Positions 44,243-54,046 of a DNA stretch of 64,000 nucleotides are shown in pieces. The stretch comes from Saprospiraceae bacterium (GTDB taxonomy: Bacteria > Bacteroidota > Bacteroidia > Chitinophagales > Saprospiraceae). Location of the stretch: positions 62,001 through 126,000 of the forward strand of contig JADJJU010000002.1 in the NCBI GenBank assembly GCA_016706365.1. Reading direction: 5' to 3'. How positions within the stretch are numbered: position 1 is the stretch's first letter; each line of letters begins with the position of its first letter. Below the pieces are notes generated by a model. It was not told the DNA's origin and ran no database searches. It saw only the letters and a program-made list of their open reading frames with translations. Position numbers and translations under genes: made by a program.

Positions 44243-45574
44243 ATGAACAGAATTCTTTTCAACTTTTTTTTGGCGTTGGATGGTGTTGCAGCCAATAAAT
44301 TGCGTGCATTCCTTACTGCGCTGGGAATAGTATTTGGAGTTGCAGCTGTGATTACAATGATGGCCATTGGCTCCGGCGCCAAGGAATCCATCCTGGAGCA
44401 AATGAAACTCATCGGAACTAATAATATCATCATCAATGCCGGTGCTGAGGACGAAGGGGATGAGCAATCCAGTGAAGAAACTGCAGCTACCAGTACAGTT
44501 TCCGCGGGAAAAACAACTGTACCCTGGTCTCCAGGCCTCCAAACCAGTGACATAGATGCCATTGTATATGCAGTTCCAGGAGTTACTAAAGTAAGTTCCG
44601 AAATAGTAATACAGACTCAATCCATCTTCAATGGAAAATTGCGCAAAGTCAAATGCGTCGGCACTACCAATGATTTTTTCGATCTGAATAATTTAAAGAT
44701 AGGTCAGGGCTCCTTTTTTCATCCCATTCATGAAAAAAATGGAGAAGCCGTATGTATCATAGGAAAAAATATTCAGGCTTATTTCTTTCCAAAAGAAGAT
44801 CCTATTGGCCAATTGATAAAATGTGGTAGTGTATGGATGCGGGTTATAGGGGTTTTGGACAGAAGGATTGCCTCCAGTAACAGCCTTGAAACACTGGGTA
44901 TCAGAGATTATAATGATGATATTTTTATTCCACTCCATACTGCATTGATCCGTTACGACAATAAAGCAACGATCAAAAAGAAGCATATAGGCCGCTCAAG
45001 AAACAATGAACCACTAAGAAATTACCATCAGATAGACAAAGCTGTAATTCAGCTGGAGGATTCTAAACAGCTGCTTGCTGCTTCTGAAGTGATTTCCAGA
45101 ATCCTAAAAAGGCGGCATAATGATTTGGTGGACTATGAAATTGAAGTACCTGAATTGCTTCTGCAACAGCAGCAAAAAACACAGGAGACATTTAATATGG
45201 TGTTGGCAGTCATTGCAGGAATTAGTTTATTGGTAGGTGGGATCGGAATCATGAATATCATGCTTGCCTCAGTATTGGAAAGAGTTAAGGAAATTGGTGT
45301 TCGCAGATCTATGGGAGCATTCAGGTCTGATATCGTGCTTCAGTTTTTATTTGAAGCAGTGTTTATCAGCTTGATTGGTGGAGTTACGGGGATAATCTTA
45401 GGTGTCCTGGGTGCGAGGATTATTGCTTCTTATGCAGAAATTCCAACAGTGATTTCATCACTATCCATACTAATTTCATTTGGGGTAGCAGCAACGATTG
45501 GATTGATTTTTGGAATTGTACCGGCCCGCAGAGCTGCTCAAATGGATCCGATCAAAGCCCTGCGTTCCGATTAA
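44243..45574 (+). CDS. MacB-like ABC transporter permease (FtsX/MacB family)
   Basis: 443 residues. First helix and cytoplasmic start DGVAANKLRAFLTALGIVFG, a large MacB_PCD periplasmic domain (about 45-270), then three helices (VLAVIAGISLLVGGIGIMNI, FLFEAVFISLIGGVTGIILG, LSILISFGVAATIGLIFGIV) ending PARRAAQMDPIKALRSD. The ATP-binding subunit that this permease needs is not encoded in or beside the operon, so it must be elsewhere. Substrate unknown. Confidence 0.93.
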   Translation: MNRILFNFFLALDGVAANKLRAFLTALGIVFGVAAVITMMAIGSGAKESILEQMKLIGTNNIIINAGAEDEGDEQSSEETAATSTVSAGKTTVPWSPGLQTSDIDAIVYAVPGVTKVSSEIVIQTQSIFNGKLRKVKCVGTTNDFFDLNNLKIGQGSFFHPIHEKNGEAVCIIGKNIQAYFFPKEDPIGQLIKCGSVWMRVIGVLDRRIASSNSLETLGIRDYNDDIFIPLHTALIRYDNKATIKKKHIGRSRNNEPLRNYHQIDKAVIQLEDSKQLLAASEVISRILKRRHNDLVDYEIEVPELLLQQQQKTQETFNMVLAVIAGISLLVGGIGIMNIMLASVLERVKEIGVRRSMGAFRSDIVLQFLFEAVFISLIGGVTGIILGVLGARIIASYAEIPTVISSLSILISFGVAATIGLIFGIVPARRAAQMDPIKALRSD

Positions 45575-45597
45575 TTATTTTGATAAGATTATACAGC

Positions 45598-47083
45598 ATG
45601 AAATATCCCTTTCTGACATTCCTTTTAGTACTGCTATTGATGATTTTTGTGCCACTATCTTCGAAGGCACAGGTGGTTTCACTAAATATGGAGACAGTTA
45701 TTGCATTGGCACAAAGCGAAGCACCTGATGTATTGTTGGCAAATACAAGACTGAAGAATTCTTACTGGAGATTTCAGACATACAGATCTAATTACCGGCC
45801 TTCGATTTTTTTGAATGGTACATTACCTGAGCTCAACAGAAGCCTGGAACCGATTACCCTTAATGATGGGTCTGAGACATTCATCCAAAGATCCTTTATG
45901 AGAAATGAACTCTTTGTGTCCCTAAATCAAGCTATTTCGCTTACGGGAGGTACAATTTATGCTAGTTCAGGCTTAAAGATTTGACTTATTCAAAACTTCT
46001 CTTAATCCGGGATCTGAGTCCTTGTTTAGTTCGCCCATTGCTAGGTTGGTTTTTTCAACCGTTTTTTCAGTTTAATGGTTTGAAATGGGATAAGCTTACT
46101 GAACCATTAATTTACGATGAAGCAAAAATCAGATATAGTGAAGAAATGGAGCGAATTGCATATGATGCAGTAAGATTTTTCTTTGAAGTATATCGATTTC
46201 AAATCATTCTCGAAGGGGCCCAATTTGATAAAAATAATGCTGACACATTACTGGAGATATCCAAAGGTCGATTTGATGTTGGAAGGATAGCAGAGACTGA
46301 CCTTTTGCAGATAGAACTGAGTAGTATGAATGCAGATGATGCTATTGCAGAATCCACTCTAAATTTACAATCTGCCACTGAGCAATTAAGAAATTTTTTA
46401 GGCTTGCAGAATGTGGTTTCATTTGAAGTTAAGATACCATCCGAACTGCCTGTTGTCATGATAGATCCTATTACTGCTTTGAACTATGCCCTTAAGAAAC
46501 GAAGTAAAACACTTGAGTTTCAAGGAGATTGATTGAAGCTGACAGAGAAGTTGACAGAGAAATGAAAGAGCAATGGATTCAGTATTGGTATGGAAGGAAG
46601 ATTAGGTTTAGCCAAACGGACCCTGCATTAAATAAGGCTTATCAGGATTTACTTGATCAGGAAAGATTGAGTATTGGACTTCAAATTCCCATCGCTGACT
46701 GGGGACGCGCTAGAGCCAGAAGAGAAACTGCCAAGTCCAATCGGGAATTGATTCAGATGAATGTGGAACAGGAGCAAATCAATCTTGAAAGAGAAATCAT
46801 ACTTCGGGTTCAGCAATTTGAATTGGTAAAAAACAGAGTCAATCTCTCCAAAAAATCACTTGACATTGCAGTCAAAAGACAGGAAATGACTCGTCAGCGG
46901 TATTTGATTGGTAAAATAGGTATTACGGATCTCAATATTGCACTTTCAGAACTGGACGCTGCACGTCGTGGATATATAGATGCTCAACGAGAATTTTGGG
47001 TGGCCTTATATGAAATCCGCGGATTGACTTTGTATGATTTCGTTGAAGGCAAGCCACTGATTCTGGAGCCCGAGACAAATTAA
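45598..47083 (+). pseudogene. TolC-family outer membrane channel, broken by at least three frameshifts
   Basis: Start ATG 45598 gives the signal peptide MKYPFLTFLLVLLLMIFVPL ... SSKA cut before Gln. Three frames each hold parts of one TolC: 45598-45980 (LNMETVIALAQSEAPDVLLA, ISLTGGTIYASSGLK), about 46040-46525 (FFQPFFQFNGLKWDKLTEPL, RFDVGRIAETDLLQIELSSM) and 46525-47083 (LSIGLQIPIADWGRARARRE, IGITDLNIALSELDAARRGY). Between 45980 and 46040 a fourth short stretch, FDLFKTSLNPGSES, is in the remaining frame. Adding one A near 46518 joins the last two. All conserved residues remain, so dense sequencing errors are likelier than decay. Confidence 0.82.
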
Positions 47084-47166
47084 TAGCAGCATCAATAACC
47101 GTATTCGCTTGGGGTTGTTGTGAATTCTGTTAATTCAGTATATTTACAGACCTAATTCTACCCGAT

Positions 47167-48940
47167 ATGAGATTTTCTACTTTCCTCATTGCACTCTTTG
47201 TTTTTGGAAATATTTGCTTGCAGGCACAAGAGACTATTTTACCAAAAGGTCTGACTGAAGCGGAAAAATTACTCCTCAAGGATTATGTTTTTCCTGTCTA
47301 TGAAGGCAGATCAAGTATATATACTGCTCCTGAAGCGCCTGTTCGCGTGATGGCAGAGTGGGAAGAAGTACAGGCTATAGTCGTTACATGGACCGGATAT
47401 CCGCTAGTTCTTGCTGAGATTGTAAGACATGCAAAAAAAGAATGCAGGGTAATTATTTTGACAAATGACACAGAAACAACCAGAAATTATCTGTTAGCAC
47501 GGGATATTGATGATGTAAATGTAACTTTTCTGAATGCACCCTACAATACGGTTTGGGTAAGGGATTACGGTGCAAATGCAGTTTATTTGAATGAAGTAGA
47601 TTCTCTTATTCTGGTTGATTGGATATACAACAGACCCAGACCGAACGATGATCTTTCACCTGGTCACGTAGCGGAATTATTAGGACTACCTTTATATATT
47701 ACAGGTCAGGCTCCTTCTGATCTTGTAAATACCGGTGGTAATTTTATGAGTGATGGACTTGGTAAAGGATTTGCTTCTTACCTCGTTATGGACGAAAACA
47801 AATCCGGCAATTCGTTTGGAGTAAGCGCAAAAACAGAGGATGACATAGACAGTATCATGCAGGCGTTTATGGGTTTACACACTTATGTCAAAATGCCAAA
47901 TCTTCCATTTGATGGGATTCATCATATAGATATGCACATGAAATTATTGGATGAAGAGACACTTCTTATGGGTGAATATCCTGATGGAATCTCAGACGGA
48001 CCTCAAATCGAAGCTAATTTGCAATATGTTTTAAGTCAATTTAAATCAACATTCGGAACTGATTTCAAAGTCATCAGAATACCTATGCCTCCCGATGGCA
48101 ATAACAGATACCCCAGTGGAGGCGGACGTTATCGCACTTATACCAATTCACTTATTGTCAATAAAACAGTTCTGGTTCCTGTATATGAGGAGAAATATGA
48201 TACAACTGCTTTAAGAATTTACAAAGAAGCGATGCCTGGATATACCATTGAAGGAATTGACTGTAATGATATCATCAGAGCAAGCGGAGCAATACATTGT
48301 ATCACTAAAGAAATTGGTGTTGCTGATCCCCTACTGATCAATCACCAACCCTTAAAAGATCAAACTGAAGATGAATCCGGTCTGACTTTCCATGCCAGGA
48401 TTCGCCACCGTAGCGGAATTTCTACTGCCATTCTGCATTTTACAAGCGATACCACTCAAGGTTTTAGTTCTGTAGAAATGACCTTGACAGATCCCGAAAA
48501 TCACATTTATGAAGTAGAATTGGCATCGATTGCAGGAAAAAGAAGCACGACTCCTTTCTTTTATTACATTGAAGCAACAGCTAATAATGGCAAAACAATC
48601 ACCAGACCTATGCCGGGTCCTCAAGGTCCATGGAAATTCGAAGCATCATTGCAAACTTCTACAGCTTACACTTTTGTTTCGGATGTAAAAATGGAACCAG
48701 TTTTCCCAAATCCTGCTTCAGCAATTACCTTGTATTCCTGTATTTTCCGATAAAAATCTGGAAGCCAGTATCAGATTGACTGACATGCTTGGCAGAACAC
48801 AGCAAATGATTTTCAAGGGAAATTTACCACAGGGTGAAAGCAAATATTTCATTCAGGCACAGGATTTTGCCCCCGGATTATATTTGATTACTCTGGAAAC
48901 GGCAGAAGGGGCTTCTACTCAGAAGCTGTTGATTCGATGA
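47167..48940 (+). CDS. Secreted peptidylarginine/agmatine deiminase with T9SS sorting domain (frameshift near 48730)
   Basis: About 590 residues when repaired. Signal peptide MRFSTFLIALFVFGNICLQA, cut before Gln. The deiminase (about 60-400) has VWVRDYGANAVY, NTGGNFMSDGLG, FDGIHHIDMHMKLLDEETLL and the nucleophile Cys in SGAIHCITKEIG, the residue set of agmatine deiminase and Porphyromonas-type PAD. An Ig-like domain (HARIRHRSGISTAILHF) follows, then a T9SS type A sorting domain: VFPNPAS in the first frame and LEASIRLTDMLGRTQQMIF...APGLYLITLETAEGAS with KLLIR at 48937 in the next. It would act outside the cell on arginine in peptides or on agmatine. It is not in an arginine operon. Confidence 0.85.
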
Positions 48941-48973
48941 GAACGTTTTGGTATTGGACAATTTCTTATCAAG

Positions 48974-49089
48974 GTGATGTCTTACTGCGCCTTCGGCTTG
49001 AAAGGTGATGTTTTTTCATGGAGTAAACCATGAAAAATTGATGTCTTTCTACTTTTTTCAGCTTCGCTTCAAAAGTAGAAAGGTGATGT
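48974..49089 (+). repeat. Tagged three-hairpin element, class I, copy 4
   Basis: GTGATGT tags start at 48974, 49005, 49038 (as TTGATGT) and 49083 (31, 33, 45). Hairpins: CTTAC-TGC-GCC-ttc-GGC-TTGAAAG, TTTTTCATGG-agtaaa-CCATGAAAAA (49012-49037) and TTTCTACTTTT...AAAAGTAGAAA (49046-49081). It is the mirror of 24668-24783 with identical spacing; hairpin 2 differs by a paired G-C to A-T change, hairpin 3 by whole sequence but not by length. It lies between two convergent genes. Confidence 0.9.
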
Positions 49090-49192
49090 TCTTCGCGAGT
49101 TCTTTAAAATTGCTCTGAATATTTAACTAGTGTTCCACTCATTACTCATAACTGGCTTTTCATCTTATATCTTATCGCGAGGCTCAGCTGCG

Positions 49193-50479
49193 CTATACTC
49201 GCGATCCTTCGGATATCTCATCTCTTACCTGCCCATCCCCTCTCCCAATCCATTTATAAGTAGTAAGCGCTTCCAATGCCATAGGTCCACGGGCATGAAG
49301 TTTTTGAGTACTGATTCCAATTTCAGCCCCAAGTCCGAATTCAGCTCCATCAGAAAAGGCTGTTGAAGCATTTACATACACGCAAGCTGCATCAATCCGA
49401 TCAACAAACATATCGGCTTGTTCTTTATCCTCAGTAATTATTGCCTCACTGTGTCCCGAACTATATTCATGAATGTGTTCAATGGCTTCTTCGACATTTG
49501 CAACAGTTTTTATAGACATTTTATAAGACAAAAATTCTCTGCCATAATCAGATTCTGTTGATTCATGCAAGAACTGATCCCGATATTTTCCTTTCAATGC
49601 GCTATAAGAATTATTATCTGCAAATATTTCTGTGTTAAATTCTGTATCCAGTCTTTCTATTATTCTGTAAAGATTATCTAATATTTCCTCATGAATAATA
49701 AGACAATCCAGCGCATTACACACACTAACCCGCCGGGCTTTTGCATTGACAATTATTCTGGCTGCTTTATTCAGGTCGGCAGATTTATCCACATAAGTAT
49801 GGACAATACCGGCACCAGTTTCAATAGTCGGAACTTTAGAATGTAATCGAACATGTTCTATCAAAGACTGACTCCCGCGAGGGATGATGACATCAATTAA
49901 GCCCCTGGCATCCAGGATGGGTTGCAACATTTCTCTTTCGGAGGGAGCAAGGTATACAGAATTCTCTAGACCATATTTAATCAGAACTTCCTGAATTACC
50001 CTGACAATCTCTATATTGGAAAAGTGAGCATCTCTGCTTCCTTTCAATACGCAGGCATTTCCTGATTTCAGGCACAATGCCACGACATCAAAGGTTACAT
50101 TTGGTCTTGATTCGAAAATGATTCCTACAACTCCGAGAGGCACAGTAATACGGCTGATAAGGAGCCCGTCCGGTCTTTGATATTCTGAAAGTACTTTTCC
50201 CAATGGTGATTCCAATGTGGCAACCTGTCTGATCTGATCTGAAATAATCCGAATGCGCTCCGGAGTTAGTAATAGCCGATCATACTTTGGATCCTCAGTA
50301 TCCATCCTTTTGAGATCTTCCAGGTTTGCAGCCAGAAGTGGTGCAATATGAGTGATAGCTGCATCCGCTATTTTATGAAGTATCTCAGTTCTGCTTTCCT
50401 CAGAAATGGAAGCAAGCTGAAAGGAAAACTTTTTACTTTTTGTAGCTCTCGAAATATGATTTGCTTCATAATTGGAAAT
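49193..50479 (-). CDS. proA: Glutamate-5-semialdehyde dehydrogenase, start unclear
   Basis: About 428 residues. ProA reduces gamma-glutamyl phosphate in proline synthesis. Aldehyde dehydrogenase fold: VPLGVVGIIFESRPNVTFDV, nucleotide region SGNACVLKGSRDAHFSNIEI, catalytic Cys in ARRVSVCNALDCLII, and the C-terminal FGLGAEIGISTQKLHARGPM. The first ATG in frame (50305) is too late: the frame is open back to a stop at 50537 and encodes the missing family N-terminus (ISRATKSKKFSFQLASISEE, KIADAAITHIAPLLAANLED) without an ATG, GTG or TTG. I set the start near 50479 by homology; an ATT start or a small indel there are the two options. proB is not adjacent. Confidence 0.88.
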   Translation of the reverse strand: MSNYEANHISRATKSKKFSFQLASISEESRTEILHKIADAAITHIAPLLAANLEDLKRMDTEDPKYDRLLLTPERIRIISDQIRQVATLESPLGKVLSEYQRPDGLLISRITVPLGVVGIIFESRPNVTFDVVALCLKSGNACVLKGSRDAHFSNIEIVRVIQEVLIKYGLENSVYLAPSEREMLQPILDARGLIDVIIPRGSQSLIEHVRLHSKVPTIETGAGIVHTYVDKSADLNKAARIIVNAKARRVSVCNALDCLIIHEEILDNLYRIIERLDTEFNTEIFADNNSYSALKGKYRDQFLHESTESDYGREFLSYKMSIKTVANVEEAIEHIHEYSSGHSEAIITEDKEQADMFVDRIDAACVYVNASTAFSDGAEFGLGAEIGISTQKLHARGPMALEALTTYKWIGRGDGQVRDEISEGSRV

Positions 50480-50775
50480 TAATAGTAAAGATCGAAATTG
50501 TTCAGGTGTTTTATTGACACAATGACTGGTGCATATTTAGAATTGCGATCTTCAAGCTCGATGAAGCTTGCATTTGACTCAATTTTCGTAGTTATTATTA
50601 ATTGTACTTAGTTTGCATGTAAGAAGTACCCAGGTATATTTCTGTATTTAATACAAACCTTTCATATATTACTTAAATTTAATAGGAAGATCTTGCTCCT
50701 TCTTTTAATCAGAGTGTAAATTTGATTGTTACAAAAGAATTAAAACCCCCCATCGAACCAAATATTAACTATACT

Positions 50776-51279
50776 ATGCCCACAATAGATTTATCATTTG
50801 ATCACTTTCTTACATATTTTCCCGAAGTGGAATTGCCGGTAATTCTTTCCGAAGAATCTCCCCATACATTTGACCGGCATAATACTCCATTTCCTGCACA
50901 TATAATTGAAGCATTTTTAGTCCAAATAGATCCGGGAAACATTGACGAATTCACAGAATATGTTCCTTGCTTCAGATTACCTGATCAAGCCGATTTTCAT
51001 GCCTTGATTTATTGGAAAGCAGGATTGCTGGATTATCAGTTTCATCTCGTGACTTATGATAAGAAAACTCTTAAATTGATCGATCATTCCACCCTCGCAG
51101 GAGTACAGTCTGTAAACAATAAATTGTCCAGGAGCGTTGCTACTATTGATGAGGACCTGATTATACACGTCGTCAAAGGTGAATCCACCGGAGAAGAAAG
51201 TCCTTATGATGCATCATCTACAATTTCTTACCATTATGAACTATTGCCCGGAGGCCAAATTATATCATCGTTAAGTTGA
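50776..51279 (+). CDS. Protein of unknown function upstream of rnr
   Basis: 167 residues from ATG 50776 (the frame is open to a TTG at 50722). Soluble, acidic: DLSFDHFLTYFPEVELPVIL near the N-terminus, AHIIEAFLVQIDPGNIDEFT, YWKAGLLDYQFHLVTYDKKT. The alternation of strands around DHSTLAG and DLIIHVVKG suggests a single alpha/beta domain. I do not recognise a family. Its stop is 4 bases before rnr, so it is almost certainly cotranscribed with it. Confidence 0.75.
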   Translation: MPTIDLSFDHFLTYFPEVELPVILSEESPHTFDRHNTPFPAHIIEAFLVQIDPGNIDEFTEYVPCFRLPDQADFHALIYWKAGLLDYQFHLVTYDKKTLKLIDHSTLAGVQSVNNKLSRSVATIDEDLIIHVVKGESTGEESPYDASSTISYHYELLPGGQIISSLS

Positions 51280-51283
51280 AACT

Positions 51284-53449
51284 ATGAAAAAAAAATCACC
51301 AGAAAGCGCCCCTGCTTCTAAAAAGTTGGATAGTATAGCCCTTAAAGCTGAAGTAGCAAGACTTATGATCCGCTCACCTAAAAAGCTATATTCGGCCCGT
51401 CAGATTATCAAAAGACTCGATATTAACAATACAAAAGATTCAGTAGAGCAATCTCTTGTTGTGCTGAAGGAAGAGGGGTTGCTTGAAAAACTGAATGATG
51501 GTCGTTATGTCCTCAAAGATAAAAATGCACAAACGAGAAAGAAAACACTGAAAACTTACGAAGGGACTGTTGATATGACGCGTACGGGTGCTGGATTTAT
51601 CAAGTGTCCCGATCTCAAAGAAGATGTTTATGTTCCTGCAAAATTCCTCAATGGCGCATTGAACCGTGACAAGGTCAGCATAGAAGTTTTTCATATGACT
51701 AATCGGCGCCGGCCAGAAGGTCAGGTACTGGAGGTCATCAAACGAGCAACAGAACACTTTATTGGTACAGTTTATATCAACAAACGCAGGATCATCGTAG
51801 CCCCCGATGGTTTGTACAATGATTTTGACATCTTCATTGATGAACAGCCAGAGATGCCAGTCTCAGCAGGAGATAAGGTAATAGTAAAAATTGCAATCTG
51901 GCCCGGCCCACGACGCGTGAATCCTGTGGGAAAAATTACAGAAGTACTGGGCAAGGCCGGCAGTAGTGATATCGAGATGAAAACTATCCTGATTAATCAG
52001 GGATTTGAGCTGGAATTTCCGCAGGAAGTCCTGGATGAGCTAAAAGGCATTTCTACAGAAATTCACCCGAAAGAAATCGCTCAACGGAGAGACTTCAGAC
52101 AAATAACAACATTCACCATTGACCCTTTCAATGCAAAGGATTTTGACGATGCGCTTTCCATTCAACATTTGGACAATGGCTTGATTGAAATAGGAGTGCA
52201 CATTGCAGATGTGTCTCATTATATTGAAGAAGGATCAGCAATGGATAAGGATGCCTATCATCGATCTACTTCCGTCTATCTTGTTGATCGGGTACTTCCA
52301 ATGCTCCCTGAGAAAATTTCAAATGAACTTTGCTCGCTCCGACCTGAGGAATTGAAATTGACATACTCGGCAGTATTTACAATGGACTCCAATTATAGAA
52401 TTACTGATAAATGGTTTGGGCGGACTGTAATTTACTCCGATAAGCGATTTACTTATGAGGAGGCTCAGGAGGTCATGGATACGGGACACGGGCCTTTTTT
52501 GGAGGAATTGAGGGAAATGAATACGATCGCTAAGTTCTACAGAAAACAGCGATTTGAAAATGGTGCTATTGATTTTGAATCAGAAGAAGTTCAATTCATT
52601 CTGGATGAAAAGGGAGTACCTGTGGATGTCTTTGTGAAGGAGAGAAAAGATGCTCACATGTTGGTCGAGGAATTCATGTTGCTCGCTAATAAAGAAGTTT
52701 CCAGGTTCATGGCTACCCGTTCGGAGGCAGGAGAAATTCCATTCATTTATCGTGTGCATGATACACCGAATATAGAAAAGCTTTCAGATTTTGCTGCATT
52801 TGCTGCGGAACTTGGATACAAAATGGATATCTCTACTCCTGATAAAATTGCCGAATCTTTCAACCTGCTATCCAAACGGGCAAAAGATAATGAAAATCTG
52901 CAAGTCCTGGAACCACTGGCCATCCGAACCATGTCCAAGGCAGTTTATTCAAGCGACAACATAGGGCATTACGGTTTGGCATTTCAGTATTATTCTCACT
53001 TTACTTCGCCAATCAGAAGATATTCAGATGTGATTGCGCATCGCTTGCTGGAGAAAAACTTAAAAGACATTTACAAGACTGACAAAGCTCTCCTGGAAGC
53101 ACAGTGTATTCATATTTCCCTCCAGGAAAGGAAAGCAATGGACGCCGAAAGAGAGTCAATAAAATATAAGCAGACAGAGTACATTGAGAAATATGTGGGC
53201 AGTGTATTCGAAGGCCGAATTTCAGGTATCATTGACCGCGGAATTTTTATCGAGCTTATTGCTAATAAATGTGAAGGTATGATACCCTTTGACCGTATGT
53301 ACGAGCCATTTCATATTGAAGAATCCAGACTGAAAGCAAGAGGCCTGGCTTCAGGCAAAATCCTGAAAATGGGAGACAAAGTGAAGGTGAGGATACTTGA
53401 CACGGATTTAGTTAAAAGGCAAATTGAGATGGAACTTTTGGAGGAGTAA
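51284..53449 (+). CDS. rnr: Ribonuclease R
   Basis: 721 residues. N-terminal helix-turn-helix (about 20-75), cold-shock domains (80-220; YEGTVDMTRTGAGFIKCPDL), the RNB catalytic domain with FTIDPFNAKDFDDALSIQHL (the metal-binding Asp cluster) and YSHFTSPIRRYSDVIAHRLL, and a C-terminal S1 domain (GSVFEGRISGIIDRGIFIEL). A 3'-5' exoribonuclease that degrades structured RNA and takes part in tmRNA-linked quality control. A decayed copy of its last 25 codons lies 180 bases downstream. Confidence 0.97.
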   Translation: MKKKSPESAPASKKLDSIALKAEVARLMIRSPKKLYSARQIIKRLDINNTKDSVEQSLVVLKEEGLLEKLNDGRYVLKDKNAQTRKKTLKTYEGTVDMTRTGAGFIKCPDLKEDVYVPAKFLNGALNRDKVSIEVFHMTNRRRPEGQVLEVIKRATEHFIGTVYINKRRIIVAPDGLYNDFDIFIDEQPEMPVSAGDKVIVKIAIWPGPRRVNPVGKITEVLGKAGSSDIEMKTILINQGFELEFPQEVLDELKGISTEIHPKEIAQRRDFRQITTFTIDPFNAKDFDDALSIQHLDNGLIEIGVHIADVSHYIEEGSAMDKDAYHRSTSVYLVDRVLPMLPEKISNELCSLRPEELKLTYSAVFTMDSNYRITDKWFGRTVIYSDKRFTYEEAQEVMDTGHGPFLEELREMNTIAKFYRKQRFENGAIDFESEEVQFILDEKGVPVDVFVKERKDAHMLVEEFMLLANKEVSRFMATRSEAGEIPFIYRVHDTPNIEKLSDFAAFAAELGYKMDISTPDKIAESFNLLSKRAKDNENLQVLEPLAIRTMSKAVYSSDNIGHYGLAFQYYSHFTSPIRRYSDVIAHRLLEKNLKDIYKTDKALLEAQCIHISLQERKAMDAERESIKYKQTEYIEKYVGSVFEGRISGIIDRGIFIELIANKCEGMIPFDRMYEPFHIEESRLKARGLASGKILKMGDKVKVRILDTDLVKRQIEMELLEE

Positions 53450-53450
53450 A

Positions 53451-53990
53451 GATTTCAGGTTTTAGGTAACGAAGCTTGGGGATCAGAAGCTTGGTTGAGG
53501 AGTTTAGGAGGTGGGAAGTTTAGTAAACAGCTAAATAACAGCCGTTTCGTTTAATAAAGCTGATATCTCGTAGATGAATTAAAAATTCATGAAATATGGG
53601 ATCGAAGTCACAGACTTCGACCATCGGCGTTCTGATAATGGAAGACAAGGTGAAGGTGACAATACTGGACACAGATCTGGTCAAAAGATAAAAAGAGATG
53701 GAGCTTTTGGAGGACTGATGATTTCAGGTTTCAGTCCCCGCGACTAGGAATGTTGCCATTCGATGAGAGATAACACGGCGGGTACTGATTTCAGGTTTCA
53801 GCTATCTGTTTTCAGATTTCAGATTTGTCAAACAGCCATTTAGCAGCCGTTTTTAAATTGGAATTTCTAAATACTAATCTGAAATTCTATTTTTATATGG
53901 ACTTGAAAATCAGCGTTCTGCAAAAGTGTTATATAGGAGCGTTCAGGCTTTAGGTTTTAGATTTGCAAGCAGCCATAAAAACATCTGGAT
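53451..53990. repeat. GATTTCAGGTTTCAG heptamer tracts with AACAGCC motifs
   Basis: Gap module between rnr and the lectin gene. GATTTCAGGTTT(T/C)AG at 53452, 53720 and 53791, further TTTCAGATTTCAG near 53811, and AACAGCC at 53537 and 53831. Same parts as in 17030-17150 and 26938-27231. Confidence 0.6.
53628..53735 (+). pseudogene. Decayed second copy of the rnr 3' end
   Basis: 53628-53735 aligns with 53357-53467. Translated it reads EDKVKVTILDTDLVKR-stop-KEMELLED-stop against GDKVKVRILDTDLVKRQIEMELLEE in rnr. Most differences are third-position, synonymous changes (CTT/CTG, ACG/ACA, TTA/CTG, GTT/GTC, AGG/AGA, GAA/GAG), with one in-frame TAA at 53689. The homology runs on past the stop into GATTTCAGGTTT. 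So it was once a real coding 3' end that diverged under selection before it decayed. Confidence 0.85.
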
Positions 53991-54046
53991 TAAGCAGGAA
54001 TTTGTGCTTTAATTTCTGTCGAAATTGCCATCAATAATTAGCAAAG

